64,000 nucleotides of DNA from Paragordius varius (Eukaryota > Nematomorpha): NCBI GenBank assembly GCA_964247055.1, contig OZ176052.1:4092001-4156000 (forward strand). The letters run 5' to 3'. Each line of letters starts with the position of its first letter. Position 1 is the first letter of the stretch. Below, piece by piece: positions 23,688 through 37,351 of this stretch. The notes beneath the pieces are model-generated. The model was not told the origin of the DNA. It made no database searches and was given only the letters and a program-made list of their open reading frames with translations. A program made the translations under genes and the position numbers.

Positions 23688-26600
23688 ATGGAAGAAATTG
23701 ACGAGCCCTTAAAATTAGGAATATTGTTAAATTTGGAAAATTTTATACGTAATGTCAATGAAAATAAATGTTTGATTTTTGTACATGTTACTTTAGATTG
23801 TTTTCCCACTTCGTTTACAAGTTTGGAAAGAAAATTTGTTCACCAATGTTGCCATCATTTAAAAATTTTGGCCAAAACCATCGGGTATTGAAATTTTTTA
23901 TATCATAAATATTATTTTTTTACATTTTTTTCTTTTATTAGGAAAGGAACAAATAAATACGTATTATGTGTTAAGGACCCAGATATTTTAGCGGTTGACG
24001 AAGCTTGTTCTTTTGCTCTCAATCCATCTACAATCAGCCAAATTGGTCATTTAGTCAACACATATCCCTTGACACATAAAGAGCGATGTGATTTATTGTT
24101 GCGTACGGAACGATTTGGAAACAATGTCACAGAAGGTTCATTATAACGCTTTATTACATTGTAATGTGTTTATAGAACAACTATTATTTTATAATAATTT
24201 TACTTTAAGGTATTTTTTGTGTAGTCATCGAATATTAGTGTTTTCTAAACGAAACATTAAAAATATGACCTATGAATTTGGTTAATATGTAAATAAAAAA
24301 GTATAATGTTCATGTATATTCTAAATTATTGTAACACTTTTGTAAAATAAAGTCAATACTCTTTTTTAACTAATTCCTTTTTTCATTCCTCATCTCACCT
24401 ATTGTTTTAACATTACATAGATGTTGAAAGAAATAAGATTGTAGGCCGCATTAACATAGGAATTCCACTTGTTCCTCACTGTGAACATATTGCAATTGAT
24501 GAAAATTTACCAATTTATGGCTTTCGAAAGGACATTCTTGAGATGATTAATAATTCTCCAATAACCATTGTGGATGGACCAATTAATTCTGGGAAGAGTA
24601 CGCAAGTATGATATCTTTAATAACGTTAATATTACCATAATATTAAAGTCTAAAAAGTCCAAAAATTAGGTTTTTAGGTTTTAAAAAAAGAAATCGCAGT
24701 TTTACAGCAGAAAATAATAGCTGAACTTAGTTATAGATTGTCAATTTCCATTTTATATATTATGTAACATATAATGCGGTATATAAAATTGTATAAATAT
24801 TATAACCGCAATAAGCCTAGTTTTTTATAATATAATTCTCTTTATTAAAGGAATATCTTACTTTTTTATGTAATTTTTTTATTTTTACTTAATTAATATG
24901 GATGTCAAAATATATATAATCACAAAATATAAATTTTTTGTCCGTTCTATTAGGTTCCACTTTATCTTTTGGAGTGGGCCAAGGTTAAAAAACAACCGAT
25001 TAAAATTATTTTTGTTCAAAATACCAAATTACAAGTCGTCAATTCAGCTGATTATTTGGCTCAGCTGTTGGGGGAAAAAGTTGGTCAAACCATTGGATAT
25101 CAGATTAGGTTGGAAAGCAAGTAACTAAATATTTTTTATTTCATTCATGATTTCAAATAATTTTTTTGGATATTTTTATCATATTTTAAACCTTTTTTAT
25201 GTAGTTAATATAATATTTTACTTAATATGTATGCAGTGTCGCTTTTAGAAATAATTTTTATGTGTTTTGATTTATTCTTTAAGTTAAATAAAATTAACTT
25301 TTAACAATTCTGACTAAATATATATTAGAGTGTCTCCCACATCTCTTCTTACCTTTTGTACGCCTTGGGTCTTTCTCCGAAACCTAATGACACAAGATGC
25401 CGAGTTGGCCAATTTAACCCATCTATTTTTGGTATCATCCCATTTTAAAATAAAATTCTATACATTTAAATTTAAATTTATGTGTTTTAAATATAAGCTA
25501 CATATTTTTTTTATTATATAAATAAATGAATAAATAGGATGATATGAATGAAAGATCTGCATCAATGGAACTTATACTTATGTATTTACGTCAATGTTGT
25601 AATTTTAATCACAGTTCATACATGAATTTGAAAAATATTAATAATGCTAATAACAATAATTCGAATAATGTTAAATTTATTTCGCCTTCCACATGCAAAC
25701 TTGTATTGCTATGTAATGATGATAGAAGTCATACAAAATCTGAACTTTATAATTATTTTATGGACTCATCAACTCTGAATGCAAATAAAGGCAATACTAC
25801 CACCTTTTGTAATTCAATATCAGGTAAAACTTTTAATTTAGGAATATCCATATTTATGTTTTGAAGGTAGTCCCTTCCTTTTGTAATTCTGATTTTTTTT
25901 CAATTTTTATGGATTTAATTGGAATAATCTGTAATATAATAAAGTGCAATAGACATGTTAATGATGTTTTAAGGATCATATTTGATAAAAATGTCCAATT
26001 TTTTCATTGTTATAAATATAACACTGTGCGCAAAAAAGGGGGATAAAAAATAAACAAACATGATTTTTATTTAGAATAATAAGAAATCTTTTGGAAAAGG
26101 AGACCCCAAAAGCTTTGGGGCAAAAATGCGCCCCAAAATGGATATATTCCATTTTTTCATTTTTGACTAGAAATATATTTTTGTCCATATTTTTAAAACT
26201 TATTGAGCAAACATGATAAAACTTTTATATATTATATAAAACCTCATATATTCTTAAGAAAAATACATAAAATTATTTTAAAGTATCAATAATTTTTTTA
26301 TTCCACAAAAACAGAAATTCGTAAATTTTATGACATTGTCAAAATATATTATAAAAAAATTATTTGTAAGAACTCCATATTGTTATTATTATTTAAGTTT
26401 ATGACTTATATATAACATACCAAAGAGTTGGTATATATAATAAAGGCTATGTATCTTTTTAAGTCCCTCAAAAAATTTTCGCGATTTTTGTTGCATTTTC
26501 CTCACATGCTTCTCTCTGTTTCATAAATACAGTATCAGTATGAGTAATCCGCAATTTTCAAAGAATACTGAAAAAAACAATAAAACTTCAAGATTATGAA

Positions 26601-29600
26601 ATTCCCATTACATTACTTTGGATAAATTTTTATATATTATTTAATCTATAGATAATAAATTTAATTAAAGACCTCTTGATATACAGAAAGCAGCATCGGA
26701 AATATAAATAGCTTTTTTTGCTATATACATTATATTTAGCGTTTTAAATAAAATTCTATTTGTATTCACGTATATTTTCTCTATATAATTTTAGTTACAA
26801 AATAGAATTTTTCTTGCACCAAAATTATTCTGACATTTGTAAATAATCCACTTCCAGAAACTCTATTACCAAATTAGAAATCTAACAATTTTTGCAATTA
26901 TATATATTGAAAAACTGATAATAAATGGATTTATTTTTATTCCATAGAATTTTTAGCATTTTTTTACAATAAGAATATTTAATTAGGTTTCAACAAAATT
27001 TTAAAATAACAATGTTCCGGTCTTATAAAAATATTGTCAATTACAAACTTCGTTTGCAAAAATTGCTCCTGCAACATCTCTTCAAGTCTAATTCTACAAC
27101 AACACCTAAAATACATATAAGAATTTAATTTATTATACATAATGAATATAATAGTCAAACATAAAGTGATTCCAATAGTATTCACCAACTATTGGAACTA
27201 GTATAGTTTTTTTCTATATGTTTGAGCGTTTGATGGAACCGTTCTTCATCCTGGTCTGTAGCCCTCTACCGGAATTAGTATAATTACCTTGCTGTGGGCT
27301 CATATTTCCTTGTAATGAACTAATTTCTCAGCAAAATACATGTTGTAATAGGTAATTATTTGTTCAGTTATTTTAATCAAATTTGTAGGGCGATGATACC
27401 TTCCACATATATAGCAGAAAAGGTCTTTATTCAATTTGCAATTAAATTTATTATCTATAGATTAAATAGTATATAAACATTTATCCAAAGAAATGTAATG
27501 GGAATTTCATAATCTTGAAGTTTTTTTGGTTTTTTCAGTATTCGCATTTGAAAATTGTGGATTTATGTATTTATGAAACAGTGAGAAGCATGTGAGGAAA
27601 ATGCAACAAAAATCGCGAAAATTTTTTGAGGGACTTAAAAAGATACATAGCCTTTATTATATATACCAACTCTTTGGCATGTTATATATAAGTCATAAAC
27701 TTAAATAATAATAACAATATGGAGTTCTTACAAATATTTTTTTTATAATATATTTTGACAATGTCATAAAATTTACGAATTTCTATTTTTGTGGAATAAA
27801 AAAATTATTGATACTTTAAAATAATTTTATGTATTTTTCTTAAGAATATATAAGGTTTTATATAATATATAAAAGTTTTATCATGTTTGCTCAATAAGTT
27901 TAAAAAATATGGACAAAAATCTATTTCTAGTCAAAAATGAAAAAATGGAATATTTCCATTTTGGGGCGCATTTTTGCCCCAAAATTTTTGGGGTCTCCTT
28001 TTCCAAGGGATTTCTTATTATTCTAGTTAAAAATCATGTTTATTTTTTTGTGCGCACTGTGTAATAGGAAACATTATTTTTTAAAGTATTAATGTTTTTT
28101 TTATTAATCAAGTTATATGCCTTGGAATAGTAAAATAGCTTTGATCAATTCACAAAATATTAAATAGCAAACGTTTGATATTTTATCCACAAATATACAA
28201 TGCTCAAGAAAGTTACACCCTATATTTTTTATTCAGATTTAAAATAAATATTTCATCGGTCCATGTTTTTGATACTTTGTTTCATACTAATATATTTTTT
28301 GATTAGATTTTAGATTAAAGTTATCAATATTTATACCTGTTTTTTTAATATACAGTTATCATGCCTACTAACGATGCAAAGGAACCGCATATAGAAAATT
28401 TTTACCTGGAAGATATTTTGGAGATGTAAACATTTTTTTGATAGTCTTTATTAATATAAGTTAATTTTTTTAAAATATTATCATTAACCAATATAATTAT
28501 TACAATTGCATTTTTTAGAATCAATTATAGTTATGAAAACGAGCCTAGAGTGGACAAAACATCTTTTGATATGTCCTATGCAAAACAATTTTTTGAAACC
28601 ATAACAGCTATATTGTATCAAACGAAGCCTACATCAACGCAAGATTACAATGCGCAATTATTGAAAATTAAACAAACAGAATTTCAGACCCTATTTTCTG
28701 CCCTTCCTACCAATATAACCAATAACTGTCCGGAAAAGTCATCAAATACAATGGATTTACAGCGTTACCTTAGTAATGTAAGTCATATATTTTTTTTCTA
28801 TACACCCCAATGGCGCCCTTTTTAACATTAGAATAGTCATATTTTATAATTATTTTATAAAAGTTACTCCATTGAAAAAGATACTACCATTTTATCAAAA
28901 ATTTTGGATATAGTTTTATTTGATAAATTTTACGAGCTTTTCTCATTTTTGCTAGGGTGGTAATTATTCATTTTTAATTGTTTAATTGAGTTGACTATAC
29001 CTTTTCTGTAAACCCACTAATTTGTGGGATATTTGGAGCTCCTTTATAATTAACCATCAAAATCATATTTTTTAAAATATATCAAACCATTTTATTTAAA
29101 TAGTAATGAAAAAAAAACAACTGAAGGTTAATTAACTTAATTAAAAAGGGTCTTGATGCTGGTATTAAGCCATGTATTATTTTCGCCTATAATTGGGGTG
29201 AATAATAGTGCATGTTTAATCAATATAAATAAATATTTTGGCTTTTATATAGGAACCTTATATGAATACTCTAATGGAGACTATTTGGATATTGGACGTA
29301 CTAACGTTATCTTTAAACGAAAATAAAAAACTTGACACTGAAATCAACCAAAATAAACCTTATGAGACACCAAATACGTATTTGGGTCTTGTCGTAACAT
29401 TTTTTCTGAAATCAATCGGTTCTTCGGGTATTAGAAATTTTCTATAAACTAAAATTCTTAAATGTTGCATTTTATTTAGCTTAGTAATATATACAGAGAT
29501 GAAATTTTTTAATTGTAAATTTTATTTTGTTTTCACTATTAAAAAAATAAACAACTTAATTATAATCAAAAATTATGTTATTCAAAAACTTGGGCCTTGT

Positions 29601-30534
29601 GCTATTACAAAAATAAAATTAATTATTCTCTGACTGTTTTCTTAATATTTTTTCATGTTTACCCCTGGATATATTTTTATTATTTTTTTATTAATTAGTA
29701 TTAATGCTACGGAATACAAGGTTGGACATTAATTTTTTCATGATGGCAGCTTGGTTAGGCAATATATCAGTTCTCAAAGATTTGTTTGATACCTCAATGC
29801 GCCAAACTTATGATAAGTTTGATTATAGTCAAAATTCTATTCCAGCCGAAAATAAAGGTATATATTACCAATTTTGGTATATTTTAGCATTTTTTTTAAA
29901 TTTTTTTATAATATATTAAAATTTAAGTACAACTACATTATTTGATTAAAATCACAACTAACTCATTTAGGTCTATTCAATTTAAAGGGACACCCCAACT
30001 AAAAATAATAATTTAATTAAAGCTTATGAGCATGGTTAGTATTAAAATTATTTTGGTGAAAGTATAAGCGTCAAATTTGAAGATTTTGAAGTAAAATTTA
30101 TGTAATACACCATGTAATTTGTTATGCAATACATAAGACTTTGGATTGTTAAGGATAATAAATAAACTTTATTACAACTTCGGAATGAAAACTAATTCAA
30201 AAACGAATAAATTTTTTTTTACATAAAACAGCAAAGATCGTGCAATAAACCATTAAACCACAATATGGTATATTATTTGAATTACCTGAGAAATATTGGT
30301 TGCTTTCAAAAGACATTTCTCATTTTTATTTTTTTTCAGCCTAATTGCTCTATCATCAAAAAATTGCAAAAATATTTTTAAAATTCAAAAATTGGTACCT
30401 AGAGAGTCAACAAGTGAACTCAATTCTATGTTATTGAATAATGAACATATATTGTTTATAAGAATTAATGCATATTGAAAATGTGTTTTTTTTATCGTTT
30501 TAAATAAATTTCACTGCTTAGTTATATACTCTAA

Positions 30535-30565
<31 letters not shown>

Positions 30566-33500
30566 ACAGGTTATGGACATGTTAACACATTACTTAACGC
30601 TTTCTCCAAGCACAAGGGATGGATTGCATTAGATTGGGCATTTTATTCACCAATTAATTCGAGTTTTGGCAATTCTAACCTGGACGCACAAATATTGAAT
30701 GATTCTTTCAATAAAATTAATCTTGTTGATTCTTCCAATCATTCTGCAAAAGATAATGTTAATTCATCTGAAGTCCAAAATTACTTTGGATCTACATACA
30801 ATAGTGCCGCCTATGACCTAATTCAAACATTTTAGTATACATTTATTGGTGTTTAATAAATTAGTTAGTTTTTACAATATTTTGAAAAATATTCATAATG
30901 TAATTTGAAGGATTTTACATATCTTTATGTATAAAATCTGATTCTTTGACAAAATGCATTAAACATATTTTTGAAATCTCAATTAGTTTATTCTTTTTCT
31001 AAAAGTTATTAAAATATTTTTGGGTGAGCATTAATGCTTGGTATATCCATTTCTCTTCAATGTTTTTAAAATAGAATTTCATGATAATAATTTTTTTTGC
31101 ATTCATTACTCTTTCTAGCGAACTAACCTCCTTACAACCGTTTGAAGAAGCTAAATTATATTTATTGCAAACAAACCAAAATTTATCAACATCACCCAAA
31201 ACAGTCGATAAACTTTTAAACTTTTATCATTCCTTATATGACACGAATACGAATAATAATAATAATACGGTTGAAAATGCAGTAATATATACATTGAAAC
31301 AACTCTTGTTAAATATATGTACCCAATATACCAAAGAACAAAGAATGGATAAAAATTATGAAGCAACATTAGCCTTTAACATACTATGTATTATGCCACT
31401 TGTGGATGATTTATTGACTGTAAGAAAAAGTGTGATAAATTTTTTGACCGAATATATCTCTGTACACATGAACAATCAGAACGAAAATGTTGAGACACTA
31501 AAGTAAAAAATATAATTATATTAGTAATAGAATAATTTATATTTACTGTTTTCAGTAAAGTTTAACCATTCGTTTATATTTTTAATATTTTTGTTGCCGT
31601 TTGTTTTTAAGGTTTAAAACTTTTATGCTGTTTCGTGATATGCATCCACAAGATTTGAAACCTATATACCATTCCCTGTTAGATCAACACTCTCAATCGA
31701 AACAAGTTAACATTGTAAGTTTTTACCGTCCATCATTTTTATTTAAAAAATTGTAAAAGTTAATGTGGATATAATTGGTTTTTATACCTAAATTCACCAA
31801 GAAATATATTATTCCAATGGTATTAATATCTTAATTCCTATCAAAAATTAATGATTTTTATTTTTACCTATAAATAAGTCTTTTACTATTTGTTTATATT
31901 ACGAGATGGATTTTTTCCGATTTTTTTGAGTCATTTTTTAGGCTAGCCATCCTGGTAAAATCATTTAATACTTAAATAAATGTAAACTATTCTTTTATTA
32001 TCAGATATTTGCCACGGAGATTGTTGAGAATTACATTCCATTACCAAATATACATAGCATCATAGATTTCGGATTAATTTATCAGGTAAAAAGTAATTAT
32101 CTAATTTTATTATTAAATGGTATAAAAATAAATAACTTATTTTATATCCCCCTAAAATTTATAGGAATATTACAAACTGGATCAAAATGCAAGCACACTA
32201 AAACAGGGATTGATTAGTTCTCAAAATTTGGCTAATAGACAAAACATGTAATTTATATACACATTTTGATAATATAATATATTAAATACTTTGGAACCTC
32301 AATTTATGAAAAACATTTTTGCATAAAAATCTAAATTTTTTTATAGAAACTGTATTTTTTACACTTAGCCTTAAAACATGGATATCTTTACCCGGTCATG
32401 GGGAAAATATCAGTAGATGTTATTACGCATTTTACTCAAAATCAAGATACGATCTAATTTGTCGCACAGATGAGGCGAATGATATTCATATATCGAATTA
32501 TCCAATCATCCCACAATACCCTAGTATTTGGTATATAATTTTAAACATTATACAGTAAAAATTAATATTTTAAAAACATTAAAAACCAAAAAAAAAATTT
32601 TTCAAATAAACGACATTATTTGATTTTTTACATTATTGTGAAATCGATAATTAAGTGTGGTATTGATCTATATATCCATTCCATATTTGCAACCTAAATA
32701 AGATACATATATAAAAATATGGTTTAAAAAATATTTATTTTCAGTTTTACGTTTGTCTTTATAATTTCAATTTTTTTTGTATTTCCCTAAATGTATATCA
32801 TCTATTAAATTATACATTATATAGTCCTGATTTGCAACCCAAAATAAATAATATAGTATGCATAAATATATGATTGTTCATTATTTTTATTTTCAATTTT
32901 AATGTTTTGTCTTATAATTTCAATTTTTACTGTAATTTCCTAGTTATATATTCTATATAAATTTTTACATTATATACATATAGTCAATATAATTCATATG
33001 TGTTTGGTGATATTTCCAACATAATATTAACGGCAAAAATGTTACTAAATAACACAAATTCTACGCTCAATACTTCAACTCCGTACCCGTCTGGTTTATC
33101 TCTCAGTGATTTTTTGCAAAAAATCCCTTGCGATTTGACTCATTCAAACCATGTACGAAACAAAATTAGCCCTGTCACTACCAAGGAAGAAATTAAAAAG
33201 GAAAAATCCAAGTCTGAAGAAAATACGTATGCACAATATCTGGCTAAAAAGATTAGAACTCTTATACAAAACTTAAAAGTAATGATTGATAATTTATTAT
33301 AAATATAAACTATGGGTATTCGAAGGATTCATAAATTTTAAGAGGTCAATGGTATTGTAAAAGGCTTTTTTATATATATATTAATTATAAAATTTTTACT
33401 TAAACAATTTTTACAAGCAACATTGATTACCCAAAACTTTAAGTTTAAATATTTTATTGCTTTAAAAATATATTGCAAAAAACTGTTTTTCATTGTAAAT

Positions 33501-36500
33501 TATCAATATATATATTTATATAATATTATGAAATTTATGCAATGATATTAACCTTAAAGTTCGTATTTTAATTTAATTACCATTCACTGATTAATTATGC
33601 TCTGAGAATATTTTTTGCTTAAAATGTATTTTTAATGTGAATAAGGAATTTATTTCTATAAATAGAATATAGATGTACTGGATGATTGTGGTGATATAAC
33701 TGAATGTGGTCAACATTCACTTGATATACCCTTGAATCCGGTCTGGTCTCGCCTCATAATTCATGGACTTGTTTTCAAGTGTCTTGATCCAATACTTACT
33801 ATAGTTTCTATGCTAGTTACATGTTTGCCCTTCAATAACACAGGCTTACCTTACTTGCCCGCAAATAGCATACTTAATTATCACATTAAAAAAAAATGTT
33901 TTCAAAATGAACATTATGTTGTTAATATTCCAAAAATTGATAAGTCTGACTTAAATAATGTGTTCGGAGGGAGTAATCGAAGAAACAGTTTTGAAAAAAT
34001 GGGAGTGTCCGTTGATAATAGGTAAACATTACATATATGATTAGAAATTTATACTTAATTTTTCGATTGGTTTTATTAATATTTTAAACAAAAATTTATC
34101 TACATGTATTGGCATATAAAATGTGTTAATTAATTGGATTTTCCTTATTAATTTATTTAAAAAGTATAAAAGTTTTTTATACACACATTTATATTTTTAC
34201 GTGTAAACTTCCTAATTAATTTAAATAATCCCTCTCTCTATATACATATATATATGTATATATATATATCATATATATGTAAATGGTAATATATTTAAAT
34301 TAATAACCCAAATCATTATTGAATAAATATTGAGTTTATATTGATATCGTTATGTAGATTGAGCATAAACGGTTCACATCAAATTCGTATAGACAAAGGG
34401 AGCATGAGTGATCATTTGTTAGCCATACGAATATTTCAGGTTCTAATTTTTCCATATGTAGGCAATTTCTATATATATATATATATTAAACTATAAGATA
34501 TGGTTTATATGAGAGAATGAAATTTTTTCAAATCTGGTTTAGAAATGCATTTATGACCCTAACTCAGACCACAGATAACATAACCATCCAAAAACTTTTA
34601 CATGATAAAATTAAGATAAATAAATGGCATAAAATCTAAATATGGGAAATAATTATGAATTTGTATCGAATTTGCATTTAAATTTTATTTATCAATATAG
34701 CAACTAACCCGATTTAAGGTGGTTAACTTTTTTTGTTTTGTTTAGTAACAACGAACTATAATCTACATTTGTTATAATTTGTTTATGATTACAAATCACA
34801 GCATTCATAAACAGTTGGGCCGATAATATATATCACTTGGAAACAAACTTTCAATTTTAAATAGGGAATCCAAATTTAAGGAATATTATAGTTTACAAAA
34901 TAGCCATATTTTTTGGTACCATAAGACTTTTTATGAAAATGCATAAAAATTGAAAATATGCGGAAACCTTTGTGTCGTAAAAAAATATTATTATGTTAAA
35001 AGGCGTGGCAAAAAGCCAGATTAGATGGGACAGAATCTAGTTTTTGTCATCGATACAACCTTTCGAGCCATTTGTTGGAATCGGCCTACACTTTAAGATC
35101 ACATCTTTTGGGTCAACTTCGTGCGTCTGGCTTAGTTAGATCTTCATCTTGCACCGCATCTAATGTCGTTAATAATAATGGATCATCTACCAATAACCAT
35201 AATAATGTAGTGTTGTCACCTAACAATATTAATATTATGAATTCAGCTCAAAATGTCGGCTCAAATGCCATCAGTGGAAATGGGATAGAATCTTTTGGAG
35301 ATATTAGGTATGTTTTTTTTTCATTTATTTTTAAAACTATTTGGAATTTGGAATGGTTCATCCATACATTTTAAAATTATGAAAATACTTTTTTAGACCA
35401 GTAAATTATGGGTGTTATTGGTTAGCAATAATTAAAAATAATTATTTTAATTGTTATTTATCTATTTATCTTTTATTTATGCTACTAAATCAATTTATTG
35501 GTTATATATATATATATATATATATATAATTCTGGCAGAATTCGTTTATTATACTCCTTTTACCCACCTAGTATCGATTCTATACAATTATATTAAGATA
35601 TTTACAAATATGATTGGTAATCAAGATCTCTTTATTAGTTTATGAGATTCAAATTTTTTGTATATCCGGTTTTTTTGGTAATATAATTACAGTAAAATTA
35701 AAATTATGCGGACAAAACGTAAAATAAGAAAAATATTTTTTTCTAAAAGACAACCATACTTTTTAAAACCTTATTGTTTTCCATATAAGCTTCATAGTTA
35801 ATTGTAAAATATAGAATTGATTGTGTTAGTTATATATATCTCTATTTCACCCTTTGTCATTTAAAACAATTAGTCCTATTGAAATAAATCAAGATTTAAA
35901 AAGTATGGTTGTCTTTTAAAAAATATTTTTCTTTATATTTTCACGTTTTGTCCATATAATTTCAGTTTTTTCTGTAAATGATTTTTTTCCACTTTTTAGA
36001 GACTGTAACAATAACTCTGAAAGTTGGCCAATGGTTAAAGCGTGTTTAACCATCGCACTTTATCCCAACATTGTAAAAATGATACCGGATTCATCAAATG
36101 ACGGTAATTTATCCAATTTATTTGATAAATATATGGGAATATATTATCGTAAAATTAATTTATATTAACCGTTTTATGGAAATATGTATGTTTTTATTTA
36201 CAGTTCAAATTCACCCTTGAACAATTTAAATTAACCCTAAAAATAAATTATATATTTTCGAACTAATATAAATCATTATTCATATGAAATATATGTTTAT
36301 AGCATAGTTTATTTGTTGAGAATGTATGAAAATATAGGTAATTTTTAATCTTAAAAATTATAACTTATTTTAGGGTGAATTATTGTTCGAGGCTGAATTT
36401 GAATTGTTCAAGGGTGAATTGAATTGTAAATGGTATATTAAAATTAATGTATTATGTATATTATGGATTTATCGAAATAATTAAACTTAAGATATATATT

Positions 36501-37313
36501 TAAAAAACTGTCTTATAATAATTTCATGCCTTTTACATAATTTTAATGAATATACGTTTCTTTTGTAATGTTAACAGATCCGGCAAATAAATGTCAATTT
36601 TCCCAATCATCCTATGTTTTTGAAAGCTCATACTACAATAAATACTTGTGTTCTCCATCACATACATATTTGCCGTTTGAAGTTACTTTAAAGACTACCG
36701 CTGACAATAACAAATTGGCCTTTTATAATCCCACATTTATCATACCTAAAATCCATGAAATACCCGCGCAAAATTCATCCCATTCATACAAAGTACAGTT
36801 GAACCCAACATCTATTCTGCCGAATGGTGGTGACACCAAAATTTCGCATAAAAATGGTGAAAATCATCCGCTTTGGTTAATTTTTACACGTTTTTGTGGC
36901 CCAACGAAATATTACTTAGCAGCAACGTCTATAGATGATAAAAGTTTATCGCCAAATGTGCATTCGTTTAACTTGAAAAACAAAAATATCCTGAGTTTCA
37001 TTTCCCAATGTACTCTTATTAATCCACTTACCATCATTTTGTTTGGAGGACCAGGGAAAACACCGAAAGATTTTATCCAAGACATTGAAAATCCAGACAG
37101 TGAGTTTTTTAAAGTCAAAAATTTACAGTTATTTTCAAAATTAAAAGCTACCCGAGTTTTAATTTTCTTTTTTTTATAATAAATAAGTATATAATTTTCT
37201 TTATAATTATCAAAAAATCTAATACAAATAACAAAATATTTTACCAAATTATGGATACTCTTTCTAACAAATATTCATTACAATTGTTGGTTTAAATATT
37301 TAATATACATTTT

Positions 37314-37351
<38 letters not shown>

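Noticed and set aside
25861-26046. Extension of exon 6 of the YTHDC2-like gene
   Set aside because: A good donor at 25,824 and the in-phase next exon at 28,356 (restoring HIENFYLEDIL) explain the region better.
32330-32368. Earlier acceptor (TTTATAG) for exon 16 of the YTHDC2-like gene
   Set aside because: In the required phase it runs into a stop before the conserved part; the acceptor at 32,368 keeps the frame open.
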